DNA from: Phycisphaerae bacterium
Lineage (GTDB): Bacteria; Planctomycetota; Phycisphaerae; SM23-33
DNA: 33,939 bases
Reading direction: 5' to 3'
Assembly (NCBI GenBank): GCA_021108335.1
Contig: JAIORC010000065.1
Span: forward strand, 1 to 33,939
Below are positions 1 through 8,700 of the stretch, piece after piece (within the stretch, counting starts at the first letter, position 1; each line of letters begins with the position of its first letter). A model generated the notes under the pieces. That model was given only the letters and a program-made list of their open reading frames with translations. It did no database searches and was not told the DNA's origin. The translations under genes were made by a program, and so were the position numbers.

Positions 1-35
1 TATTCACTTATATTGTAAGGACAGGAAGATACGTC

Positions 36-836
36 ATGAAAAAAAGTATTGTTTGCGAAAAGATGAGAAAAGGTGAGGTAATCCTTACTGCCAAGATGAA
101 CTTTATGAATCCGAACCTCGCCGAGTTGATTGGGCACATGGGGTTCGATTGCCTGTGGATATGCAATGAGCATCAGGGCATCGACCGTTCTCTGCTCGAG
201 AACATTATCCGCACGGCTAAGATTACGGACATGGACATGCTGATTCGGACGGGGCACGGGTCTCATACCGATCTCATTCAGCCGCTGGAAATGGGAGCGC
301 AGGGGCTGATGATTCCTCACATAAAATCCGCCGAGCAGGTGAAACAAATCGTACACGAAGCGAAGTTTCATCCCCTGGGATTGCGTGGGATGGACTGCGT
401 CAACGGCGATGCCGACCAGGGAATGGCGAGCGTTGACGAGTATATCGAGTTCGCCAGGAATAACACCTTCCTTGCCGTTCAGATCGAGGATGCGGAAACT
501 ATGGCGCACGTTGACGAGATTGCTTCCGTCGATGGTCTGGACATAATTTTCCTCGGCCCGCAGGATTTTTCGCAAAGCATTGGTTGTCCGGGCGACGTGA
601 GGCATCCCAAGGTGTGGGACGCGATAATGAAAACATCGGAGGCCTGCAACCGGCACGGTATTTACTGTGCGACATCCGGCCTGGGCGATCTGGAATATAT
701 GAAGAAGCTGATCGACAACGGCGTGAAATTCATTCCCGCTTTTTCGGATTACGGCATAATGGTTCAGGGTCTTAAGGACGCCAAAGAGAAGTATGGCCAG
801 CTTGGAGTCGCGTTTCGTGAGTACTCTCCTTTCTGA
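36..836 (+). CDS. HpcH/HpaI-family class II aldolase
   Basis: This 266-residue protein matches the HpcH/HpaI aldolase family in length and motifs. These metal-dependent enzymes cleave 2-keto-3-deoxy (4-hydroxy-2-oxo) acids to pyruvate and an aldehyde in the cytoplasm. The family catalytic positions are visible: EH at 45-46 (general base His46), Arg71 in LIRTG, metal ligand Glu151 in QIEDAE, and Asp177 in LGPQDFS, close to the HpaI numbering His45/Arg70/Glu149/Asp175. The ATG at 36 is preceded by AGGAAG at a reasonable distance. The gene lies 13 nt before the GRE activase on the same strand, so it is probably co-transcribed and handles the product or substrate of the glycyl radical enzyme. The family is secure. 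The sugar-acid specificity (for example 2-keto-3-deoxy-rhamnonate versus 4-hydroxy-2-oxo-heptanedioate) cannot be read from the sequence. Confidence 0.88.
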   Translation: MKKSIVCEKMRKGEVILTAKMNFMNPNLAELIGHMGFDCLWICNEHQGIDRSLLENIIRTAKITDMDMLIRTGHGSHTDLIQPLEMGAQGLMIPHIKSAEQVKQIVHEAKFHPLGLRGMDCVNGDADQGMASVDEYIEFARNNTFLAVQIEDAETMAHVDEIASVDGLDIIFLGPQDFSQSIGCPGDVRHPKVWDAIMKTSEACNRHGIYCATSGLGDLEYMKKLIDNGVKFIPAFSDYGIMVQGLKDAKEKYGQLGVAFREYSPF

Positions 837-849
837 TCGATGGTGAAGC

Positions 850-1794
850 ATGGGCAGTGGATTAATAGCGAGTATTCAGCGGTTTTCACTCCACGACGGC
901 CCGGGCATACGGACTACCGTGTTTTTCAAAGGGTGTCAACTGAAATGCCCATGGTGTCATAATCCTGAGACAATTGCACGCAAAGCCGAACTGATATTCT
1001 ACCCCCAAAAATGTATTGGGTGCGGGGCATGTCTGGAGGTTTGCCCGGCGGGTGCGCACAAACTATCACCTGACGGGCAACATGAAATAGATCGCGATTT
1101 GTGCACAGGGTGCTTCAAATGCTGCGACGAATGTTTTTCCGGGGCTTTGCAGATTGTCGGGCAAAGCAGGAGCGTTCAGGATGTCTTGCGGGAAGTCATG
1201 CAGGATGAATTATTCTATTCCAACTCGCATGGCGGCGTAACGCTTTCCGGCGGGGAGCCGCTTTTGCAGGCGGAATTTGCGGCTGAACTGCTTAAAGAAT
1301 GTCGTAGCCTCGGGCTGCGCACCGCTATTGAGTCGAATCTCGCTCTGCCCTGGTCGGTGATAGAAAAAGTGCTGCCGTTTACGGACCTTTTCATGGTTGA
1401 TATCAAACACTTCGACGCAAAAAAACACCGGGATTTGACCGGAGTGGATAATAGGCTTGTTTTGGAAAACATCCAAAAACTTGATGACAGCCCGGTTGAG
1501 TTGATTGTTCGCACAACTCTTGTAGCCGGTCTGACCGACAGCCCCGGGAATATTCGTCAGACGGCTGAGTTTCTGAAAGAGTTGAAATCTCTCAAGTACT
1601 ACGAATTGCTGACATACCATCCGTTGGGGCTGGATAAATGCATCGCGCTGGGGAAAATTGAGGCGTCGGAAAAATTTTCCGCTCCTGATTCCCAGGAGAT
1701 TCAGCGATTGCTCGGAATTGCGAGCTTGGCCGCCAGGCCGGTATTCCTCGACGGAAAAGGGATTGCAGAAAATGAATTACGATCAGAGAATTGA
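850..1794 (+). CDS. Glycyl-radical enzyme activating enzyme (radical SAM)
   Basis: The protein has 314 residues. The radical-SAM cluster motif CxxxCxxC is at Cys29, Cys33 and Cys36, after the typical start LHDGPGIRTTVFFKGC. Two ferredoxin-like [4Fe-4S] sites follow at Cys55/58/61/65 and Cys85/88/91/95. This is the arrangement of the larger activases that serve non-PFL glycyl radical enzymes, not short PflA. The SAM-binding GGEP motif follows (LSGGEP). It should cleave S-adenosylmethionine and abstract hydrogen from the conserved glycine of the adjacent enzyme (Gly699). Its 3' end overlaps the GRE start by 23 nt, which fits translational coupling and a dedicated partner. It requires anaerobic conditions. 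All cluster cysteines are present, so nothing suggests inactivation. Confidence 0.93.
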   Translation: MGSGLIASIQRFSLHDGPGIRTTVFFKGCQLKCPWCHNPETIARKAELIFYPQKCIGCGACLEVCPAGAHKLSPDGQHEIDRDLCTGCFKCCDECFSGALQIVGQSRSVQDVLREVMQDELFYSNSHGGVTLSGGEPLLQAEFAAELLKECRSLGLRTAIESNLALPWSVIEKVLPFTDLFMVDIKHFDAKKHRDLTGVDNRLVLENIQKLDDSPVELIVRTTLVAGLTDSPGNIRQTAEFLKELKSLKYYELLTYHPLGLDKCIALGKIEASEKFSAPDSQEIQRLLGIASLAARPVFLDGKGIAENELRSEN

Positions 1795-3940
1795 GCATCT
1801 TCGCGAAGAGAAACTTCGCCAGACCAACGAAAAACTCAAAAAACTCGGCACACGCGATGAAGATGATTACGGATGCGTATTGCCCCCGGATGACTTCCAT
1901 TGGGAACCACCGGTTACGCGCGATGACGGTTCGTTTTTTGGTGCGTATGCGTGGGGAAAGAATTTTCGATCTTTGATGGAAAACCATCCTGTTTACATTG
2001 ATTCTTGTGACGCGTTGGCGGGGCGATGGATGTTTATGCTTTCCCGCATGAGGCCGGGATACCGGCTGGAGCTTGCTCCGTTTCCTCCCGAATTTGATTA
2101 CTCGCATCTCAGGAATGAGCAGGGAAAATACGACATTACGTGCGGAATAGGTAAAGATGCGCACTTTGCCCCGGATTACGAAATCGGCTTAAGGCTGGGT
2201 TGGGGAGGACTTTTAGAGAAGGTTCGGGATTGCAAAAGTAAGCTTGGCGATCAGGACGGGCTGGAACTTTTGACGGCTGAGGAGGATGCGATTCTGGGAA
2301 TTCAGAATTGGATAACCCGCTCGGCCGAGCATGCCGGAAACATGGCGGCCCGGGAGCCTGATCCGATACTTAGACAAAACCTGCTGGATATGCACGAGGT
2401 GAATGCCCGGCTTGTCGAATATCCGCCTCAAACTTTCCGCGAGGCCTGTCAGTGGATCGCGTGGTTCAACATGGCCAGCCGGACGCACAATCGTGACGGG
2501 GCAGGGGGGCAGCTTGATGAACTGCTCAGGCCTTATTACGAAAAAGATATCAATCGCGGCCTGATTGATGACGAAGATGCGACTTTCTATCTGGCGTGTC
2601 TGCTGTTGAACGATCCTCACTATTACCAGATAGGAGGCACTGGAAGCAACGGCGAAGATGTTACGTCGAAATTATCTTTCCTGATATTGGAGGCGGCTAA
2701 GCGATTGAAGGTGTCGTGCAATTTGACGATAAGCGTACACGACGGGCTGGATGAGAATCTGTTCCGCTTTGGGCTGCAATGTCTGCTGGAAGAAAAAATG
2801 GGATTCCCGCGTTTTTCGGGGGAGAAATCGCTGGTTAAGGGCTTTGTTCGCAGTGGTTTTTCACGCGACCTTGCCAGGAAAAGAATTGCCGTCGGATGCA
2901 ATTGGATGAGCCTGCCCGGGCGGGAATATACGCTCAATGACGTCATCAAGATCAACATAGCGAAGGTTTTTGAAGTCGCCTTTGAAGAGATGATCGGAGA
3001 TGTCGAAGACGAACCGGCTTCTCTGGAGCGGCTGGCTGAACTGTTTTCAAGCCATCTGGGGAAAGCTGTTTTGTGTACTGCGAAGGGAATTGATTTTCAT
3101 CTGGATCGCCAATTTCGTAACGAACCGGAACTGCTATTGAACCTTCTGTGTTACGGGCCGATTGAAAAGGCCAGGGATGCTTCCAATGGCGGGCTGGAGT
3201 ATTACAACATGTGCATCGACGGGGCCGGGTTGGCGACTGTGGCTGATTCGTTTGCGGCTATAGAGCAGAGGGTTGTGCGTGAGGGGCGGCTGGATTTCTC
3301 TGAGTTGGCGGATAACCTTCATAAGGATTTCGAGGGAATTGAAGGCCGGCGTATCAGGCAGATGCTTGGAGGCAGCGAGAAGTTCGGACAGGGCGATTCG
3401 CTGGGAGACAAATGGGCCGGCTGGTTGACGGATAATTTCGCCGAAACCGTTAAATCCGCAAACACGCCGGGCGGACGACGCCTGATGCCCGGATGGTTTT
3501 CCTGGGCCGATACCGTTCGTTTCGGCAAGAGCGTAGGGGCGACGCCGGATGGCCGGGAAGCGAACACGCCCATATCCCACGGAGCCAACCCCAATCCCGG
3601 ATTCCGCAAAGACCAGGCCCTTACCGCAATGTGCAAGGCCGTCGCCGCCGTCCAACCCGGATATGGAAGTACCGCGCCCTGGCAACTCGAATTGGATATC
3701 GGAGCCTGTGATATCGCAGATGCCGCGGATAAAATTGGCGGGCTGATCAAAACGCATCTTGAATTAGGCGGCACATTAATTAACATTAACGTCGTCAATG
3801 CGGAACAAATACTCCAGGCACATGAAAATCCGGATTTGTACCCTGACCTGATTGTTCGCGTTACGGGATTTACCGCATATTTTTCAAATTTGTCCAAAGA
3901 ATTCAGACAGCTTGTCGTAGACAGGATTATTACCAGATGA
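1772..3940 (+). CDS. Glycyl radical enzyme (PFL-like), atypical active site
   Basis: I place the start at the ATG at 1772 (MNYDQRIEHL), inside the activase 3' end; the extra upstream codons of the open frame look non-coding. The protein has 722 residues, on the short side for the family. The C-terminal glycyl-radical loop is RVTGFTAYF, with the radical glycine at Gly699. The thiyl-radical cysteine is Cys376 in VGCNWMSLPG, which aligns with the GCVEPxxPG segment of dehydratase and decarboxylase-type GREs. Here Cys is followed by Asn-Trp, so the Cys-x-Glu general base is missing. The class is certain. The substrate is not: this could be a C-C lyase, a C-O lyase or a new activity. The neighbouring aldolase suggests a hydroxy or keto acid metabolite. 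The gene converges on the gene ending at 3966, with no clear terminator between them. Confidence 0.92.
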   Translation: MNYDQRIEHLREEKLRQTNEKLKKLGTRDEDDYGCVLPPDDFHWEPPVTRDDGSFFGAYAWGKNFRSLMENHPVYIDSCDALAGRWMFMLSRMRPGYRLELAPFPPEFDYSHLRNEQGKYDITCGIGKDAHFAPDYEIGLRLGWGGLLEKVRDCKSKLGDQDGLELLTAEEDAILGIQNWITRSAEHAGNMAAREPDPILRQNLLDMHEVNARLVEYPPQTFREACQWIAWFNMASRTHNRDGAGGQLDELLRPYYEKDINRGLIDDEDATFYLACLLLNDPHYYQIGGTGSNGEDVTSKLSFLILEAAKRLKVSCNLTISVHDGLDENLFRFGLQCLLEEKMGFPRFSGEKSLVKGFVRSGFSRDLARKRIAVGCNWMSLPGREYTLNDVIKINIAKVFEVAFEEMIGDVEDEPASLERLAELFSSHLGKAVLCTAKGIDFHLDRQFRNEPELLLNLLCYGPIEKARDASNGGLEYYNMCIDGAGLATVADSFAAIEQRVVREGRLDFSELADNLHKDFEGIEGRRIRQMLGGSEKFGQGDSLGDKWAGWLTDNFAETVKSANTPGGRRLMPGWFSWADTVRFGKSVGATPDGREANTPISHGANPNPGFRKDQALTAMCKAVAAVQPGYGSTAPWQLELDIGACDIADAADKIGGLIKTHLELGGTLININVVNAEQILQAHENPDLYPDLIVRVTGFTAYFSNLSKEFRQLVVDRIITR

Positions 3941-3965
3941 TGCAAACCAACAAAATTGAATGTTG

Positions 3966-4400
3966 TTAATGCAGTAAAAGTTTTTTCTGAGATATTTTCA
4001 GTTCGCAACGGGGGGTTTTTCTGTCCATTATGTCGTATTCGCATTTCATTCCGGTTTTTTCTATCAGAGGAATGACCCATCCGGGACAGTGATCGCAATA
4101 CCGTTCAAAAGCTTCCGCATCATTGTCCAGTACCTTGCTTAGACTTGGACATTTGTTCATTCTGATTGCCACATGGTCTTCAAATTTTTCAATATCCATG
4201 TCGCAATTTTCCGATTCCGCAATATGCGTCCAGTATTCAACTATGCCGTCAAGTCCTTTTTTTTTGAATAGCTGCAGGCAATGACGTTCCTGATGTTTGC
4301 TTATTTCCAGCCAATATTTTCTTAAAGCAGATTCTTCCCGGCTATCAAGAAATTTAAAAACCTCATTATAAAATCTTACAAAATGGTCGCTGGGAATCAC
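3966..4400 (-). CDS. Small Cys-containing protein, paralogue of upstream neighbour
   Basis: The frame opens at 4427, but the better start is the GTG at 4400. It is preceded by a strong GAGGAGG five bases upstream, and the GTGA overlaps the stop of the upstream gene by 4 nt, a classic translational-coupling junction. This gives 144 residues, soluble, with no signal peptide. It aligns along its length with its upstream neighbour: a KG...E.W segment, an acidic stretch with (D/F)(M/I)(D/E)EK, then KCP, and further Cys residues (YCDHCPG, KCEYD, RCEL). I do not recognise the family securely. The KCP...C pattern is faintly like DUF6125 or L-2-amino-thiazoline-4-carboxylate hydrolase-like proteins. 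It is the last gene of the sialidase/NAL-like operon and may be a small-molecule or metal-thiolate enzyme, possibly working as a heteromer with its paralogue. Confidence 0.7.
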   Translation of the reverse strand: MIPSDHFVRFYNEVFKFLDSREESALRKYWLEISKHQERHCLQLFKKKGLDGIVEYWTHIAESENCDMDIEKFEDHVAIRMNKCPSLSKVLDNDAEAFERYCDHCPGWVIPLIEKTGMKCEYDIMDRKTPRCELKISQKKLLLH

Positions 4401-4834
4401 GATTTCCTCCTCAAGGTCTGCACGCACGAAAATTTCCCAGTTTTAACAGTTTTAATCTCGAATCCCGTGCCGTGGCAAAGACCTTTATTCATATATTCTG
4501 TTTGCGAGCAAAATTCAGGATGCGGCTCAATTTCAAGCATTTTCAGATGTTCCATAGCGGGACACTTCTTCACAATGAGTTTAATTTCGCCATTGTTTTT
4601 TTCCATGTCGAACTCGCCGTCTTCACGGTCAAGAAAATATATCCAGAAATTTTCCAGTTCGGAAGAGTCGCCTTTTGCCAGGTGCTCCCGAATATCTTTG
4701 TAGACGTCCCGTCCGGTTTTGAAAAATATTTCATGCATCGTATTCTTGCCAAAGTTTTTGCAGATATATTCGATAGTGCAATTCACAACTCCGTGAAAAT
4801 CTTTATGAACAGCACCTGTTTCCTGATATCTCAT
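4397..4834 (-). CDS. Small Cys-containing protein, paralogue of downstream neighbour
   Basis: This 145-residue soluble protein starts at the ATG at 4834, with AGGAAAG just upstream, 10 nt after the stop of the aldolase gene. It shares a pattern with the next gene: KGDSSELENFW, FDMEK, KKCPAM, then PEFC, GLCHG and FSCVQ. The two are probably an old tandem duplication, although identity is low by eye. No membrane segment or signal peptide is visible. Translation is coupled to the downstream paralogue through a 4-nt overlap. The function is unknown. A weak resemblance to DUF6125/ATC-hydrolase-like proteins is a guess from the CP...C spacing. The context suggests a role in processing the product of the NAL-like aldolase. 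Confidence 0.7.
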   Translation of the reverse strand: MRYQETGAVHKDFHGVVNCTIEYICKNFGKNTMHEIFFKTGRDVYKDIREHLAKGDSSELENFWIYFLDREDGEFDMEKNNGEIKLIVKKCPAMEHLKMLEIEPHPEFCSQTEYMNKGLCHGTGFEIKTVKTGKFSCVQTLRRKS

Positions 4835-4843
4835 GACGCTTTC

Positions 4844-5737
4844 CTAATCCAATATTTCTTTATATTTCTCAAGGCAGGTTTCGATTTCAGACTTTCTTTT
4901 TTCCGTTAGAACGCTTTCGTCTTGTATCAGGCATTTGTGATTCTCAAACAATCCTAATTTTTCCAGAGCGTATTTCTGGCCTATCCAGATATTGGATAAG
5001 TCTTTCCCGTAAACGCCCAGAAGAATCTCGACAAAAGTATGCTGTATTTTCATTGCTTTCTCAAAATCACCGCTCTCAACGGTGTCGGCAATCTGCCTTA
5101 ACACATTCGAAGACAATGAGCCCTGACCAACCACAATGCCGTCGCATCCCAGTATCAATGCTTCATCGACAGCCCATTCATGTCCTTCAAAAAGCTGGAA
5201 GTCGATCTCTTTTCTGAGCATAAGAAGCTCTTTCCTCAGCTTCATACAACCGCTGGAATTTTTAATTCCGATCATATTTGGAATAGTCATAATTTCTCCG
5301 ATGTCGTCCGCATTCAGGTTATGCCCTGTAATCGCGGGATTGTGATAAAAATAAAACTTTTTATCCGACTCGGCGCAAATTCTTTTTATAAGCTTCAGAG
5401 AATTCCCGCTGGAGAGTTTAGTCGACGGAAGCATAAGGACAAACGCATCTATCGAAAATGCGGAAAGCTCTTTGATGTTCTCCGCAATGTCAAGGAAGCT
5501 GTTTCCGTTAATTCCCGCCAGAATTTCAGCTCTGCCTTCAATCGCCTCACATGTAGCAGCAACAATCTCAGACTTGGTTTCTTTGGTAAACTGGCTCCAT
5601 TCTCCCATTGTACCAAGCACAAAAAAACCGTCGATCCGGTGTCTGATGTTTCTGGCAACCATGCGTTTCAACGAAGTTTTGTCTATTTTGTTGTCTTCGG
5701 TTAGCGGAGTCATAGCCGCTGAGTAAATCTTTTTCAT
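4844..5737 (-). CDS. N-acetylneuraminate lyase/DHDPS-superfamily aldolase
   Basis: The start is the ATG at 5737 (MKKIYSAAMTP), with AAAGGA upstream; the 34 preceding codons of the frame are not coding. The 297 residues are the normal length for this class I aldolase superfamily. Visible motifs are GTMGE at 42-46, Tyr131 in FYHNPAITG and the Schiff-base Lys159 in GIKNSSG, near Tyr133/Lys161 of E. coli DapA. The Arg that binds the substrate carboxylate in dihydrodipicolinate synthase (Arg138) is replaced by Ile136. The local PAITG resembles PALSG of N-acetylneuraminate lyases. A lyase of sialic acid or another 2-keto acid sugar is therefore more likely than lysine synthesis. The gene sits 34 nt downstream of the sialidase-like gene, which supports that reading. 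Exact specificity is uncertain. Confidence 0.85.
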   Translation of the reverse strand: MKKIYSAAMTPLTEDNKIDKTSLKRMVARNIRHRIDGFFVLGTMGEWSQFTKETKSEIVAATCEAIEGRAEILAGINGNSFLDIAENIKELSAFSIDAFVLMLPSTKLSSGNSLKLIKRICAESDKKFYFYHNPAITGHNLNADDIGEIMTIPNMIGIKNSSGCMKLRKELLMLRKEIDFQLFEGHEWAVDEALILGCDGIVVGQGSLSSNVLRQIADTVESGDFEKAMKIQHTFVEILLGVYGKDLSNIWIGQKYALEKLGLFENHKCLIQDESVLTEKRKSEIETCLEKYKEILD

Positions 5738-5771
5738 ATTTATAGATTCCTTTATTTGTAACCCATCAATC

Positions 5772-8700
5772 TTAAAATTTAAGAGTGTACTTGTAAGTGT
5801 CCGCCGTCCACGTGTCGCGTCCGTCGCCTTTTTCTCCAATGCGGGTCAGGTATATTTCCATGTCGTGTGTTTCCCGGTTTTCAAAGAGCGAGAAATTCGA
5901 GAGTTGTATGTGTTTGGAATCTTTTTTCGGATCACGATCATCGATCACGGTAAGCGTGTGTTTTTTGAATGACGGCCCATCCTCGTCGATCTCAATAATC
6001 TGTAGTGGATGCCGCGGCATGTTCCCGCTCGGCGGCGATTTAGTGATATTGCCCACCCAGTAGAGCTTGCCCGTTTTAGAGTGGCGAATGGTTTGAGATA
6101 TGGACGCCGGTGAATAGAACTGCTCCCCCGTATCATAACGCATGTCTTTCACTTTGCTCCAGGTCAGCCCGCCATCTTTGGATACCGAGAACCACTTCCT
6201 TCCCGGACACTTCGCCGTGTCGGAACCCCGCATGATAAGAAGCAGCTTTCCGTTGGTCAGTTCGCTCAGGTCAAGTTCCACCAGTCCCCGCGACGACATG
6301 GCCCGTGGAAGAAAGACCGGTTTCGACGTAGTCCAGTCGTAGTCCTGAGTTGATTTGTTCCATTGCCCGATAAAGCACATTGCACCCGCTACGCAGCCTT
6401 TGCGATAGTTATTGGGAAATATCGACGGAAATTTTTCATCCTTCGCATTGCGATATTCAACAGGAACCGTCGCGGTAATGGCTACGGTACCGTTTGACAG
6501 GACGACGGCATTTCCGATGTACATCTCATTTGTTCGGAATTGCTTTGCACTGCCCCAGTTCTTGTCGTCAAAATCGGGGCCGTCCTCGTATTTAAGCTGG
6601 CGTGCTTTTGACCAGGTCTGTCCGTTGTCATCTGAGAGTTGGTAGAAGCCATGGTCACAGAACAAACGTTTCCCCGACCAGATTACCTCCATAGCCACCT
6701 TGGGATCACCTTTGATAACACGCTGAAAAACGGGTTTGATGAGCCGGCCCGATACCGGATCGTAAGGCCCGGTTCCCTGCTGATCCGGGCCGTGTAATTT
6801 AGAGAAATCCCCCTGGGTTGGCATCTCTTTGTGCAGCATTTTCCAGTCGGACCAGGTTCGACCGTTGTCATCCGACGTACGCCGCCGTACCGTGTCGTGC
6901 AAGTCGCTTGAACTCATTAGAGACCGTATCTCTTCGCGCCGCACCCCCCGGCCGATATATTTAATGCTGACCATATTGGCTATTTGCGGCTTGGGTGAAG
7001 AGGCATAGATTTTTTTCTCGATTTTACAAATCGATATCACGGGTTTTCCTTTCGTTTTGCTGTTTTTTTTATCCACAGTTTTTATCTGCTTCTTCTCAAA
7101 TCGAAAAAAATTGGCTTGTTTAAGTCCAGATTTAACATAACTTCTTTCAAAATAATATAAAATGGGATAGGAACCAAAAACAAGCAGGTCTTTATCACCA
7201 TCCATATTCCAGTCCACTGCCCGGGCATGCGCATAAGGGATGGCATGGCCCTTCAGAAGGTTGCCGCCAACCTGTTTGAAAACGGGCGTTTTACCACTTC
7301 CAATGTTGCGCCAAAAGAAAACCCTGGATCCCTGACAGAACAGAATATCTGGCTTGCCATCCTTGTCCCAATCTACAATTTCAAGCCGTGCCCTGCCTCC
7401 TCCTTCCTTCTTCAGGATTTTTCTGGATGCAAATACAGGCTTCGTACTTCCTCCTATATTTTCAAAATAACTCAACCCACCATATGCGTCAGCTACCATT
7501 AAGTCCATATCTCCATCGCCATCGAAGTCCGCCACTCCTGGCGAAGGTCTATCGCCGGAATGAGTGGCAAAATCTGTAGCTTTTTTAGTACCGGGGCGAT
7601 AGCGACCAACCTTTACGGGGCTTCCATCCTTAAGCATTAATTTGCGGGTCTTGCCAAATACCACTTTCCCGTTTTTTTCACCCATGTTCCTGCAAAACCA
7701 TACATGGCCGTCGCCGGTCCCATATAATAAATCTACAAGTCCATCCTGGTCCAGATCGCCCAACCCTATAAATAGTTCCGGGTCGCCAAGTGGGGCAACA
7801 TACTTAAACTCTCTGCCGCCAAATTTCAAAAACCCTTTGTCCGTATATTCCGGTGGATTCTGGGTATTTGTGTTCTCCATCAATTTGAATTTGCCGTCTT
7901 CAGGTGCAAATATATTGAAGCCACCATCTTTTTTGCCGAATAGCGCGCCATAAGTTCCTGACGCAATAGGATTCCAGGCACTTTTCAAAGGCCCCTCATC
8001 GCGAAAATACGGTTTTTTCGCTGTCCCCATGTTAGTATATATATGAATATCTCTGAAAGTGCCGATAATCAGATCCAGGTCACCATCATTATCAATATCT
8101 CCAACACTGGGAACGGTGCAACAATTTAGACCTTTCCCATGCAATTTGTCCGGGAATTTACGCCGTATCAATTTCGGTTTTGTTCTTGATCCTATATTTT
8201 CATAATACAGAAGATTCGTGGATATCTCAGGAGCTTGCGCTCCGGCGTTTTTTGTCCGATCATCAGCGCCAAGCACCATATCCAAATCACCATCTCCATC
8301 AAAATCCGCTATTTCCGGAGACGCAGCAAATTCAGAATCGATCATACGCCCATTGGCATCTTTTAAAAACCCACGCCAGGTAAGAACAGGTACACCTTTA
8401 GCGTTACGTGTGTTTTCACAAAGATATACCTGTCCGCCGCTGTAGCTTCCAAGAAGCAGATCTTTGTCACCATCTCCATCCCAGTCTACTACTGTCGGTG
8501 TGCATGTATATTCTCTTCCTCCCCAGGCATCAGAGGGGTCTGCTTTGTCAGGAAACGGCTTGCCCGGAGTTTTTAACGGTTTACCATCGCATTTCACACG
8601 GCCTCTTGATGCAAGCCGCGGCTTTGAACGTGTACCAATATTTTCTGCATAAAACACTCTGCCTTTCGGAGATTTACAATAAATCAAGTCAAGGTCCCCG

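Noticed and set aside
1658-1771. Upstream extension of the GRE frame
   Set aside because: It overlaps the well-supported activase end. The extension is Arg/Pro-rich and unlike GRE N-termini; ATG 1772 is the natural start.
3941-3965. Terminator between the convergent GRE and small Cys gene
   Set aside because: Only a 5-bp AACAA/TTGTT stem is possible; it is too weak to call.
4844-5737. Dihydrodipicolinate synthase for lysine synthesis
   Set aside because: The carboxylate-binding arginine is Ile136, the local motif resembles NAL, and no lysine-pathway genes are nearby.
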